The notes below the pieces were generated by a model that searched no databases, was not told where the DNA came from, and saw nothing but the letters and a program-made list of their open reading frames with translations. 31,505 bases of DNA from CAZZKG01 sp964654825 (lineage in GTDB: Bacteria > Gemmatimonadota > CAZMKB01): the NCBI GenBank assembly GCA_964654825.1, contig CAZZKG010000046.1, forward strand, positions 1 through 31,505, given 5' to 3'. Positions within the stretch are counted from its first letter, which is position 1; each line of letters begins with the position of its first letter. Positions 25,201-31,505 of this stretch are shown one piece after another. A program made the translations under genes and the position numbers.

Positions 25201-25350
25201 CTGGACGGCGAGGGCCGGGCGACTGCGACCCTCAACATTCCCGGACCCATCAATCCCGCTCACGCCGGAAAGACGGTGACATTCGCATTTACCCTGACAG
25301 ACGGTTTCGATTTCGTGTCGAATCCGCTCTTTATCGACATCGAACCGTGA
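22249..25350 (+). CDS. Large secreted C25 (gingipain-like) cysteine peptidase, tandem copy 1
   Basis: Exported protein of 1033 residues with GAGGAGG before the ATG. Signal peptide to about residue 29; gingipain-type propeptide about 30-235 (ITVEDYGRFLVPGAPGIP, PLPRVIGEENP); C25 catalytic domain about 240-620 with VCLVGHYDDVP, DWAGHGSPDA (His 477) and FADACSNSDTD (Cys 514), then GFLGATKVAYG; an Ig/FN3-like domain about 630-725; a jelly-roll or MAM-like domain about 726-918 (HDDFETDLGWAVEDF ... ITEAGLDDFVVE); and a C-terminal domain about 920-1033 (SIDLYLDAGSVNAGRPY ... FDFVSNPLFIDIEP) of a type also common in Planctomycetes secreted proteins. The latter is not the module found on the smaller C25 protein. 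Bases 23039-23363 are identical to the paralogue. Likely extracellular endopeptidase. Confidence 0.92.
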   Translation: MKCSRTIVLCLAVFCFVASSLATGPAIALDYDESVKVSFQAGSYEIQDTDRGQKITVEDYGRFLVPGAPGIPAKTVSIAIPPGASVTSVTFEAKSSVTLPGEYHLAPVPLPRVIGEENPRVYAEEKKLRDETYARIYGSDEVYPRAVGEFVGPAGYRKYNLADVRLFPFTYHPESGRLIHHPVIEATVHYSLPDPLPEGTVLVDKLPRTERFAQKIIVNYYQAAGWYPDSEGDPTGGRGLHDYVIITTDGLVPSVQSLVDWEVGKGRTVNVVTTTWINDNYTGYDLAEKMRNFLRDKYPSGEWGIEDVCLVGHYDDVPMRRCAQDVGYGSPETDYYYAELSLPDNESWDADGDHQWGENSDPIDFTAEVNVGRIPWSDPVTVAHICDKSIAYENNSDPEFKQNILLLAAFFWDDTDNAVLMEYKTDPVLHPWMEDWTKTRLYEENYSSFPCDYNLTNSNVRSVWSSGMYSFVDWAGHGSPDACWIYYTSGYFISNDDCPILNDDYPSIIFADACSNSDTDYLNIGQAMMQQGGVGFLGATKVAYGMGGWDNPLDGSSQSLDYYFTTCCTSGDYTQGQGHQWSLRQMYEYNLWYYMKYETFEWGALWGNPDLSAGYMPILMLLFPDGLPEGNIPPGPETGITVRINNGQETYVPGTGKMHYRFSPDDPYTEVDLNPQGDSLFTAVIPAAQPGDQPEFYFSAEGDGGTIVYSPLDAPAEVYSVDVCLEGELVHDDFETDLGWAVEDFNLLYGTWERCVPNETSGGQPGPVEDNPYGTGTLCFVTGNGPPGGYYRDYDIDGGPTQLTSPVFDLTSGDASISLYLWYSCDDGDDPFTIDVSNDNGSTWTNVYTTTTSLEGWMPFSFSVSDYTIPTDQVRIRVSAQDSPNNSITEAGLDDFVVESIQYAPSIWADAYSFEASSGGSIDLYLDAGSVNAGRPYVVGGGLSGAYPGTALPGGETVPLNRDGITDLILQNLNGSVFQNFSGVLDGEGRATATLNIPGPINPAHAGKTVTFAFTLTDGFDFVSNPLFIDIEP
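23039..23363 (+). repeat. 325-bp segment identical to 26200-26524
   Basis: Every base matches the paralogous segment in tandem copy 2, while flanking coding sequence differs at many positions at once on both sides. It covers residues ~264-371, before the catalytic His and Cys. The offset between copies is 3161 bp. Confidence 0.95.
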
Positions 25351-25365
25351 GTCTTTTGTTGTATA

Positions 25366-25383
25366 AGCTGCCATTTCGCAGCT
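25366..25383 (+). promoter_or_regulatory. Small hairpin between the tandem C25 genes
   Basis: AGCTGC (25366-25371) pairs with GCAGCT (25378-25383) around CATTTC in the 68-nt gap. There is no T run after it and no promoter is visible in the gap, so the two C25 genes are probably cotranscribed. It may tune relative expression or mRNA stability. Confidence 0.35.
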
Positions 25384-25418
25384 CATCGAGCTCGCCAGAT
25401 GCAGAGGAGGAACATGAC

Positions 25419-28400
25419 ATGAACCGTTTTACTCGAACAGTCTTCGCAACGATCTGTGGTCTGCTGTTTACGGCTTTTCTTGCCGGGCCGGTCACAGCAG
25501 CTGACACAGCGGGTTCGGTGACAATCACGTATCCGACCGGTACTTTTGAAATCACCGGGACGGTCGGTGGACACGAGATCGCCATGGAAGATTTCGGCCG
25601 GTTGCTGGTTCCCGGATGTCCTGATATCCCTGCAAGGATCATCAGCATAGCCATTCCGCCCGGTGCGACTGTCACCGGCGTAATCTGCGAAGCGAAGGGA
25701 AGCGAAGTCCTCGATGGTGAATACCGGCTGCGCTCTGTGCCTCTCCCCCGTGTGATCGGTGAAGAAAATCCCGATGTCTATGCCCGGGAGAAACGGGCGA
25801 TGGATGAGAAGTACGATTCGATTTTCGGGAGCGACGAGCCGTATCCGGGTTCGGCCGGGGAGTTCGTTCGACCCGCGGCATACCGGAAATACAACCTGGC
25901 CGACGTGCGGATTTATCCATTCTCCTACCGGCCCCAATCGGGAAAACTGATCCATCACCCCGAGATGGAAGTCACGGTACACTACCGCCTGCCCGAGATC
26001 ATGCCCGCCGGTGTCGTCGTGGCAGACAACCTCCCTCGTCCGGAGCGGCGTGCGCGTGAAATAGTGTATAACTACGGTGAGGCTTCTTCTTGGTATGCCG
26101 AAGCCGGCCCGCCTGTCGATCGGGGGCTCTATGATTACGTCATCATCACGCTCGAGTCACTCGTTTCTTCCGTCCAGCCCCTGGTCGACTGGGAAGTCAG
26201 CAAGGGGAGGACGGTCAACGTTGTGACTACGACCTGGATAAATGACAACTACACCGGTTATGACCTGGCGGAGAAAATGCGGAATTTTCTCAGGGACAAG
26301 TACCCGTCAGGTGAGTGGGGTATCGAGGATGTCTGCCTTGTCGGTCACTACGACGACGTGCCCATGCGCAGGTGCGCTCAGGATGTAGGGTATGGATCGC
26401 CCGAAACCGATTATTACTACGCCGAACTCTCACTCCCGGACAATGAGTCCTGGGATGCAGACGGTGACCACCAGTGGGGTGAGAATTCGGATCCGATCGA
26501 CTTCACAGCAGAGGTCAACGTGGGGCGTATCCCGTGGAGTAATCCCGCCACCGTAGAGAGCATCTGCTCCAAGTCGGTCGCATTCGAGAACAACGGTGAT
26601 CCGGCATTCAAGAAGAACATTCTCCTCCTCGGAGCGTTTTTCTGGGAGGACACCGACAACGCCGTTCTCATGGAGTATAAGACCGATTCGAGTCTCCACT
26701 CCTGGATGGCCGACTGGACCATGACACGCATGTACGAAGAGGGGTACTCCTCGTATCCCTGTGATCAGAACTTGACGAATTCGAACGCGGTCTCGGAGTG
26801 GTCCTCGGGGATGTATTCCTTCGTGGACTGGGCAGGTCATGGCTCACCGACCTCGGCTCACATCATGTACAACGGAAGCCCCGCTTTCATCACATCCTCC
26901 GATTGCTCTGCCCTGAATGATGACTATCCGTCAATCGTCTTCGCCGACGCGTGCAGTAACTCTGACACCGATTATCTCAATATCGGTCAGGAGATGATGC
27001 GTCAGGGTGCCATCGGTTTTCTGGGAGCGACGAAGGTGGCCTACGGGATGCCGGCCTGGAACGACCCGATGGACGGATCGACTCAGTCTCTCGATTACTA
27101 CTTCACTACCTGCTGTACTTCGGGAGACTACACGCAGGGGCAGGGTCACCAGTGGTCGCTGTACCAGATGTACACATACGGCCTCTTCGGCTACACCAAG
27201 TACGAGACTTTCGAGTGGGGAGCTCTCTGGGGTAATCCGGATCTCTCAATGGGGACGATGCCGACCCTCTCATTCGTGTTCCCCGATGGGTTACCCGGTG
27301 ACAGGCTGCCGCCGGGCCCTGAGACGGTCATTTCACTCGAGATCAGGGATGGGCAGGAAGTGTACGAACCCGGCACCGGAAAACTCCACTATCGCTTCGA
27401 TCCGGCGGATCCATACACGGAAATCGACTTCGATCCGATGGGCGGAGACCTTTACCAGGCGGTCATCCCGGCCACATCACCCGGAAGTCAGCCGGAATAC
27501 TACTTCAGTGCGCAGGGTGACGGCGGCACCACCGTCTACTCGCCGTTTAATGCGCCCGGGAGCACCTACTCGTTCGATGTCTGCCTGGTGGATCAGCTCC
27601 TCCACGATGATTTCGAAAGCGACATAGGATGGACAGTGGAGGACTTCGATGTCCAGACGGGCACCTGGGAACGTTGCGTTCCCAACACAACGACCGGAGA
27701 ACAGGTCGCTCCGGCAGAAGACAATCCTGCCGGCACCGGCTCCTACTGCTTCGTCACGGCTAACGGTCCTCCGGGGAGCTACTATGCCGACTACGATATC
27801 GACGGCGGTCCGACCATCCTTACTTCTCCTGCCATCGACCTGTCCGACGGGGACGCGGAGATCAGTTTCTACGCCTGGTTCTATGGCCGTGACGGGGACG
27901 ATCCGTTCACGCTCGAGATCTCGGACGATGATGGTGCAAACTGGACGAATGTTTTCACGACCTACACGAACCTCGGTGGCTGGACGCAGTTCGGATTCCC
28001 GGTGTCCGACTTCGTCTCACCGACCGAGCAGGTCAGGATTCGTTTCAGCGCTCAGGACAACCCGAACAATTCGATCACCGAGGCGGGCCTGGACGATTTC
28101 AAGGTAGAGAGGCTCGACTTCGAACCGAGCTTCTGGGCTCAAGCTTACGACTTCTCGGCTGCCAGTGGATGTAACATAGATCTCTATATCGACGCCGGGG
28201 TCGGGAACGCCGGTCGTCCGTACCTGGTCGGCGGGAGCTTCAGCGGGGCACATCCGGGCACCACACTTCCGGGAGGAAACACTATCCCCCTGAACAGGGA
28301 CCTGTTGACGGATTTTATCCTCGATCACCTGAATGGACTCCTGTTCCAGAATTTCAGCGGTACCCTGGATGGGGACGGTCGAGCGATTGCTACAGTTAAC

Positions 28401-28514
28401 ATCCCGGGTCCCGTCAACCCCGCCCATGTGGGAAAAACGGTGACGTTTGCGTTTACGCTCACCGATGGGTTCGACTTCGTCTCGAACCCGATGTTCATCG
28501 AGATCGATCCGTAA
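25419..28514 (+). CDS. Large secreted C25 (gingipain-like) cysteine peptidase, tandem copy 2
   Basis: Exported protein of 1031 residues. The ATG at 25419 has AGGAGG 8 nt upstream; an earlier in-frame start at 25347 overlaps the previous stop and has no support. Domain order is the same as in copy 1: signal peptide (TVFATICGLLFTAFLAGPVTA), propeptide (LLVPGCPDIP, PLPRVIGEENP), C25 catalytic domain with VDWAGHGSPTS (His) and FADACSNSDTD (Cys), Ig-like domain, jelly-roll domain (HDDFESDIGWTVEDF ... ITEAGLDDFKVE) and the same type of C-terminal domain ending FDFVSNPMFIEIDP. Both catalytic residues are intact in both copies. The residues after the catalytic His (GSPTSAHIMYNG here, GSPDACWIYYTSG in copy 1) differ, so the two may differ in specificity. 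It shares 325 identical bases with copy 1. Confidence 0.92.
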   Translation: MNRFTRTVFATICGLLFTAFLAGPVTAADTAGSVTITYPTGTFEITGTVGGHEIAMEDFGRLLVPGCPDIPARIISIAIPPGATVTGVICEAKGSEVLDGEYRLRSVPLPRVIGEENPDVYAREKRAMDEKYDSIFGSDEPYPGSAGEFVRPAAYRKYNLADVRIYPFSYRPQSGKLIHHPEMEVTVHYRLPEIMPAGVVVADNLPRPERRAREIVYNYGEASSWYAEAGPPVDRGLYDYVIITLESLVSSVQPLVDWEVSKGRTVNVVTTTWINDNYTGYDLAEKMRNFLRDKYPSGEWGIEDVCLVGHYDDVPMRRCAQDVGYGSPETDYYYAELSLPDNESWDADGDHQWGENSDPIDFTAEVNVGRIPWSNPATVESICSKSVAFENNGDPAFKKNILLLGAFFWEDTDNAVLMEYKTDSSLHSWMADWTMTRMYEEGYSSYPCDQNLTNSNAVSEWSSGMYSFVDWAGHGSPTSAHIMYNGSPAFITSSDCSALNDDYPSIVFADACSNSDTDYLNIGQEMMRQGAIGFLGATKVAYGMPAWNDPMDGSTQSLDYYFTTCCTSGDYTQGQGHQWSLYQMYTYGLFGYTKYETFEWGALWGNPDLSMGTMPTLSFVFPDGLPGDRLPPGPETVISLEIRDGQEVYEPGTGKLHYRFDPADPYTEIDFDPMGGDLYQAVIPATSPGSQPEYYFSAQGDGGTTVYSPFNAPGSTYSFDVCLVDQLLHDDFESDIGWTVEDFDVQTGTWERCVPNTTTGEQVAPAEDNPAGTGSYCFVTANGPPGSYYADYDIDGGPTILTSPAIDLSDGDAEISFYAWFYGRDGDDPFTLEISDDDGANWTNVFTTYTNLGGWTQFGFPVSDFVSPTEQVRIRFSAQDNPNNSITEAGLDDFKVERLDFEPSFWAQAYDFSAASGCNIDLYIDAGVGNAGRPYLVGGSFSGAHPGTTLPGGNTIPLNRDLLTDFILDHLNGLLFQNFSGTLDGDGRAIATVNIPGPVNPAHVGKTVTFAFTLTDGFDFVSNPMFIEIDP
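26200..26524 (+). repeat. 325-bp segment identical to 23039-23363
   Basis: Second copy of the identical block inside the downstream C25 gene. See the matching entry for the first copy; recent gene conversion or a repeat-induced assembly chimera would both produce this. Confidence 0.95.
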
Positions 28515-28541
28515 CTGCTGCAGTTAATAGACGTTAATTGG

Positions 28542-28578
28542 ACCCCGGCCCTCAGGGGATATACCATCGGGCCGGGGT
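28542..28578 (+). terminator. Strong GC hairpin after the tandem C25 operon
   Basis: ACCCCGGCCC (28542-28551) pairs perfectly with GGGCCGGGGT (28569-28578) around a 17-nt loop, 28 nt after the stop codon. No T run follows, so it may be a Rho-dependent or 3'-protecting hairpin rather than a classical intrinsic terminator. A small palindrome AACTGC-T-GCAGTT (28513-28525) overlaps the stop codon. Confidence 0.5.
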
Positions 28579-28623
28579 TCCCACTCCGAGTAAATGAACA
28601 ATTCCTGGCCGGTGGAAAGGAAA

Positions 28624-28652
28624 TTGACTTTTAAGTCCTGTTCGGATACAAT
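28624..28652 (+). promoter_or_regulatory. Sigma-70 promoter of the last beta-helix gene
   Basis: -35 TTGACT (28624-28629), 17-bp spacer, -10 TACAAT (28647-28652). The start point would be near 28659, inside the AAGGAG that precedes a GTG at 28670, so translation probably starts further down. Confidence 0.7.
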
Positions 28653-28711
28653 TAAGGAGAGAACGCGGAGTGATTCGACTCTTTTCTCCGGTAATAATGA
28701 GGCGGTTGAGT

Positions 28712-30091
28712 ATGAAAGCCTTCATGATAATTTCCCTGCCCCTGATTTTTCTAACCGGTTCATCGAGTTCCCATGGCAGTACGATTCTCGTACCGGCTGA
28801 ATTCCCCACGATCCAGGAAGCTATCGTTGCGGCCTCAGACGGTGATTCCATTCTCGTGAGTCACGGGACCTATCGGGAAACAATCGACTTTCTAGGGAAA
28901 GCCGTCACCGTAAAAAGTGAAGATGGACCGTACCTGACCACCATCAATGGAGGAGGGCTGGGGAGTGTCGTGTCGTTTCGAAACGGGGAAAGCCGGGCAT
29001 CAGTGATCGAGGGATTTTCGATCACGAACGGAGCGGGGACCCTGAGCGGCCCGTACACATACGGGGGCGGCATATACTGCTGGTTTTCCATGCCGACGAT
29101 TATCGGTAACGTCATAAGGGGGAACTCGGCGAACTACCACGGCGGTGGGATATACTGCCTCTCCTCGGATTCGGCTCTGATCGTCGGTAATGTCATCCGG
29201 GGTAACAGGGCGCACAACGGCGGCGGGATATACTGCTCCGCACAGTCGAATCCCACAATTATGGGTAACAGTGTCTTCGGCAATTACGCCGAGCTCGACG
29301 GCGGAGGCATCTTCTGCAACTGGGGATCCAATCCTGTGCTCATAAACAACACCATCACCGACAACTCTGCGGGTTACGGAGGCGGTGGTATCTACTGCTA
29401 CAGTTCATCACCTGTTGTCGTCAGTTCCATCCTCTGGAACAACAGCGCACCGGAAGGGCCCGAGGCGTACCTCGGAGACTGGCTCTACCCGAGCACACTG
29501 ACCATCGACTACTCGGACATGGAAGGCGGTGAGTCCTCTGTTTTCGTCGATTCACAGTGTTTACTCGACTGGGGGATCGGCATGATAGATTCCGATCCGG
29601 TGTTCGTTATGTCGGAGATGAGGGATTACCGTCTTCTCTGGGAATCTCCGTGTATCGACACTGCTCATCCGGTCAACATCGATCCCGATGGGACGAGGAG
29701 TGATATGGGTGCACACTTCTTCGATCAGGATGATTATCTCACGATCTATCTCACCCCGCATCCAGTAAGTGTTTCCCAGGGCGCTGAACTCAGAGTCACC
29801 TACACCTCCATCAACAGAAATCCGGTTTCCGAGACATTCTGGCTGAACTCAAAAATCTACCTGCCAAATGGAGCGGGTTTCGACATCTTAGGTCCCCTAC
29901 AGTTTACCCAGCCTGCCAACACCACGGTTCAGAATGATGTCATACACATAATCCCGTCGGTCAGTCCGCCCATCAATTACCGGTACTGGACCGGTATCGG
30001 TAATGCCGCGTCCCAGTGGTACGACATCGATGACTTCTATTTCTGCGTGACCAGGTATCCGGCGATTCACACCGAACCGATCGAATTCTGA
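28712..30091 (+). CDS. Secreted right-handed beta-helix protein with Cys-bearing coils and shared C-terminal module
   Basis: Exported protein of 459 residues from the ATG at 28712, which has AGGCGG 6 nt upstream; ATG 28697 and GTG 28670 are alternatives, but the promoter position disfavours the latter. The signal peptide (FMIISLPLIFLTGSSSSHG) is followed by STILVPAEFPTIQEAI...GDSILVSHGTY. Five coils follow with GGGIYC or GGGIFC starts, giving a Cys at the same place in each coil. The cap and C-terminal module (29735-30091, DYLTIYLTP ... DIDDFYFCVT) closely match those of the 2358-3671 gene, including DYRLLW.SPCIDT and DGTRSDMGA.FFDQDDYLT, so these two are the closest paralogues here despite lying ~26 kb apart in opposite orientation. 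Function is unknown. Confidence 0.85.
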   Translation: MKAFMIISLPLIFLTGSSSSHGSTILVPAEFPTIQEAIVAASDGDSILVSHGTYRETIDFLGKAVTVKSEDGPYLTTINGGGLGSVVSFRNGESRASVIEGFSITNGAGTLSGPYTYGGGIYCWFSMPTIIGNVIRGNSANYHGGGIYCLSSDSALIVGNVIRGNRAHNGGGIYCSAQSNPTIMGNSVFGNYAELDGGGIFCNWGSNPVLINNTITDNSAGYGGGGIYCYSSSPVVVSSILWNNSAPEGPEAYLGDWLYPSTLTIDYSDMEGGESSVFVDSQCLLDWGIGMIDSDPVFVMSEMRDYRLLWESPCIDTAHPVNIDPDGTRSDMGAHFFDQDDYLTIYLTPHPVSVSQGAELRVTYTSINRNPVSETFWLNSKIYLPNGAGFDILGPLQFTQPANTTVQNDVIHIIPSVSPPINYRYWTGIGNAASQWYDIDDFYFCVTRYPAIHTEPIEF

Positions 30092-30545
30092 CATCCTTCC
30101 TCGGATTCTCATCTACTGTCACGCATGAGGTACTCCCGCCGTTCTCTGTGCAGAATCTGCAACAAGCGGTGGATACTTAACGAAAGCCGATCTGTCCAGT
30201 GAGGTTATCTTATTACCTCTGCCGGTCTGTCTTGACATGAAGATACCTGTTGTTTATGATTGAAATACGTACTCTTGGTATTTAAACGTACATCCTGATT
30301 GAGTGGCCCTATTCATGAATCCGGTGGCATTCGGCTTTCGATGCATCCCGACCTACCGCGTTGCTCGTTGGCTAAACACCCTACGAGGATTTGTGTATTC
30401 GCCCTTCTCGCGTCTCGTGGTTCGGGCGCCTCGATGACTTCGGTGCGTCACCGTATTTATAAACAGGAGCAATAAGTGATCAAAACGAGTATCAGTTACT
30501 AATTAACACCCTATATCCAGCTATTGATACGTTACGGTGAGTGAA
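30092..30545 (+). other. 454-nt non-coding, hairpin-rich region upstream of the MNT/HEPN pair
   Basis: No convincing gene. In order: a palindrome TGCAGA-A-TCTGCA (30149-30161); an inverted repeat GAGGT/ACCTC (30201-30219); a strong promoter (30232-30260); an inverted repeat AAATAC/GTATTT (30263-30283) at the likely start point; then three hairpin candidates (30322-30358 imperfect, CGCCC/GGGCG at 30400-30428, CGGTG/CACCG at 30441-30453) and an AT-rich tail. AGGAG at 30463-30467 precedes an eight-codon GTG frame ending at 30501, probably by chance. It could be a structured leader, a small RNA or a remnant of a dispersed repeat. Confidence 0.45.
30232..30260 (+). promoter_or_regulatory. Sigma-70 promoter upstream of the hairpin region and MNT/HEPN pair
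   Basis: Perfect -35 TTGACA (30232-30237), 17-bp spacer, -10 TATGAT (30255-30260, 5 of 6 consensus). It is flanked by inverted repeats on both sides, an arrangement that would suit repression by a small protein or complex. Confidence 0.65.
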
Positions 30546-30881
30546 ATGATCGAGGAGAAATTTCTGTCTGAAGATCCTGTATTAAGGGAGATCGTCATCA
30601 GATTGATTGAAGCATACAAGCCGCTACGTATACATTTTTTTGGCTCGAAAGCCAGGGGTGACGCAAGTTTTGACAGTGATTATGACCTAATGGTAATCGT
30701 ACCAGATGATGCACCCCCCGAACGGCGCAGGAGTCGTTTGGCCTATGAGTGTTTATGGGGAACTGGTACAGCTGCAGATGTACTCGTGTGGACTCAGAGT
30801 GCATTTAACAGAGTACTCCATTTAAAAGCTTCACTACCAGCGACTATCCAGAGAGAAGGTATACTCCTATATGCAGCCTGA
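30546..30881 (+). CDS. MNT-type minimal nucleotidyltransferase (putative antitoxin of an MNT/HEPN pair)
   Basis: Cytosolic protein of 111 residues from the ATG at 30546 (weak GGTGAG upstream), or 114 from a GTG at 30537. The polymerase-beta-like nucleotidyltransferase motif is complete: FGSKARGDASFDSDYDLMVIV, with GS, the two metal-binding Asp of SDYD, and a third Asp in ADVLVWT. MntA-type proteins are known to inactivate partner HEPN toxins by attaching AMP. The stop overlaps the start of the HEPN gene by 11 nt, indicating coupled translation. Base composition is more AT-rich than the core genes nearby, suggesting horizontal transfer. A housekeeping nucleotidyltransferase is unlikely given the partner. 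Confidence 0.85.
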   Translation: MIEEKFLSEDPVLREIVIRLIEAYKPLRIHFFGSKARGDASFDSDYDLMVIVPDDAPPERRRSRLAYECLWGTGTAADVLVWTQSAFNRVLHLKASLPATIQREGILLYAA

Positions 30882-31284
30882 CCCCGCCAAAATCGCTGAA
30901 ACACGAGGTTGGTTATCCAAAGCAGCTCTTGATCTACGAGCAGCGGAATATGAGCGCACTGCCTCACCTCCCATCACGGCAGATATGGTCTTCCATGCAC
31001 AGCAACTTGTCGAGAAGACATTGAAGGCATTCTTGACCTGGAATGACCAGTCCTTTCGCAAGACGCACAACTTGATTGAACTCGGAGAGCAGTGCGCTGC
31101 GATATCGCCAGATCTCGAGCCTCTGCTCAGGCGTACAGCACCTCTCACCGAATATGCCTGGAAATTTCGTTATCCTGGAGAGACTGAAGAACCAAGTACT
31201 CAGGAGGCAGATAAAGCTCTTTCTCTCGCTCGAGAGGTCTTTGAAATCGTTTGTTCTCATCTACCGGAGGCCGCTCTTCCCTGA
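30871..31284 (+). CDS. HEPN-domain protein (putative toxin partner of MNT)
   Basis: Cytosolic all-helical protein of 137 residues; the ATG at 30871 overlaps the MNT stop codon. HEPN family features: WLSKAALDLRAAEY in helix 1, MVFHAQQLVEKTLKAFL in helix 2, RKTHNLIEL, and a late YAWKFRYPGET motif. The arrangement and the RYPG motif fit the PF05168-type HEPN group. The classical RNase motif R-x4-6-H is not evident: no His follows the RYPG Arg at that spacing, and RKTH is too close. RNase toxicity is therefore unproven, and it may act as a substrate-binding or scaffolding partner for the nucleotidyltransferase. No good terminator follows; a weak 6-bp hairpin TCTGCC/GGCAGA lies at 31288-31311. Confidence 0.85.
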   Translation: MQPDPAKIAETRGWLSKAALDLRAAEYERTASPPITADMVFHAQQLVEKTLKAFLTWNDQSFRKTHNLIELGEQCAAISPDLEPLLRRTAPLTEYAWKFRYPGETEEPSTQEADKALSLAREVFEIVCSHLPEAALP

Positions 31285-31464
31285 ATATCTGCCTTGTTGA
31301 TAACCGGCAGAAGTTAAATCAGTCAGATCCTATCCTTTCCTTTAATCTCTTGTTAATCAAACATTAAAAGAGTAATCACGGCTTCACTCTTAGACAGCAT
31401 TTTCATGCCTCGTTGTGACACCCGCTCCCTGGCGGAGTCATGACTTTTAGTTCAATGGAGATGT

Positions 31465-31505
31465 ATGAAACATTTATTGCGGTTAGGTGTCCTGCTCCTC
31501 TGGGT
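31465..31505 (+). CDS. Start of a secreted or membrane protein gene, cut off by the window end
   Basis: An ATG at 31465 has GGAG 4 nt upstream and opens a frame reading MKHLLRLGVLLLW, which runs off the end. A Lys/Arg-containing start followed by a Leu-rich run is typical of a signal peptide, matching the secreted proteins elsewhere in the window. Only 13 codons are visible, so the product cannot be named. A small hairpin (GAC/GTC and CCGC/GCGG, 31417-31439) lies just upstream. Confidence 0.5.
   Translation, partial: MKHLLRLGVLLLW

Noticed and set aside
22249..28514. The tandem C25 genes as a sign of an insertion or transposon duplication.
   Set aside because: No transposase, terminal inverted repeats or target duplications are seen; the genes are diverged paralogues with one identical block.
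30464..30501. An eight-codon frame (GTG after AGGAG) upstream of the MNT gene as a leader peptide.
   Set aside because: Too short to distinguish from chance; no run of regulatory codons.

Overview
The window comes from a moderately GC-rich bacterial genome, most likely a metagenome assembly. Several secreted proteins are of types common in uncultured FCB-related lineages (Krumholzibacteriota, Eisenbacteria, Zixibacteria or Latescibacterota-like): C25 gingipain-like peptidases, right-handed beta-helix proteins with the 'PTIQAGI..A..GDTVLVA.GTY' start, Asp-box sialidase-fold proteins, and 'NYPNPFNP' C-terminal sorting-type domains. The phylum is inferred from protein style only; the one RNA gene seen is a truncated tRNA.

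Layout. 1-4733 (minus): partial tRNA-Leu(CAA), an Asp-box protein interrupted by a scaffold gap, and two beta-helix proteins. 4930-7274 (plus): a small Cys-rich protein and a TPR/HD-GYP protein. 7312-8283 (minus): an M29-like aminopeptidase. 8549-10285 (plus): a second Asp-box protein. 10295-11603 (minus): a CDP-alcohol phosphatidyltransferase overlapping a HAD-IB phosphatase, a plausible phospholipid head-group pair. 11799-13495 (plus): an unknown anchored protein and a sorting-domain protein. A perfect 25-bp palindrome at 13502-13554 separates these from a C25 peptidase (minus, to 15888), which is divergent from a POT-family peptide transporter (16131-17483). 17529-19192 (minus): the ArsS radical SAM and TIGR04282 glycosyltransferase pair. 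19456-30091 (plus): a beta-helix protein, an EamA transporter, two tandem giant C25 peptidases and another beta-helix protein. 30092-31284: a lower-GC accessory patch with a strong promoter, a hairpin-rich non-coding stretch and an MNT/HEPN pair. A new secreted-protein gene begins at 31465 and runs off the end.

The main theme is a secreted surface or extracellular protein inventory (three C25 peptidases, four beta-helix proteins, two Asp-box proteins) next to peptide uptake (POT) and a cytosolic aminopeptidase, consistent with a protein-degrading lifestyle. Most transcription units start at near-consensus sigma-70 promoters (TTGACA, 17-18 bp, TATAAT-like), so many operon limits can be read directly.

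The most interesting observations are: a shared ~105-residue C-terminal module that ends five otherwise different secreted proteins; 325 bp of perfect identity between the two tandem C25 genes whose flanks have diverged (gene conversion or assembly chimera); the 25-bp palindrome; a 100-N gap that is an artefact of a 55-bp contig overlap; and the structured non-coding region upstream of the MNT/HEPN pair.
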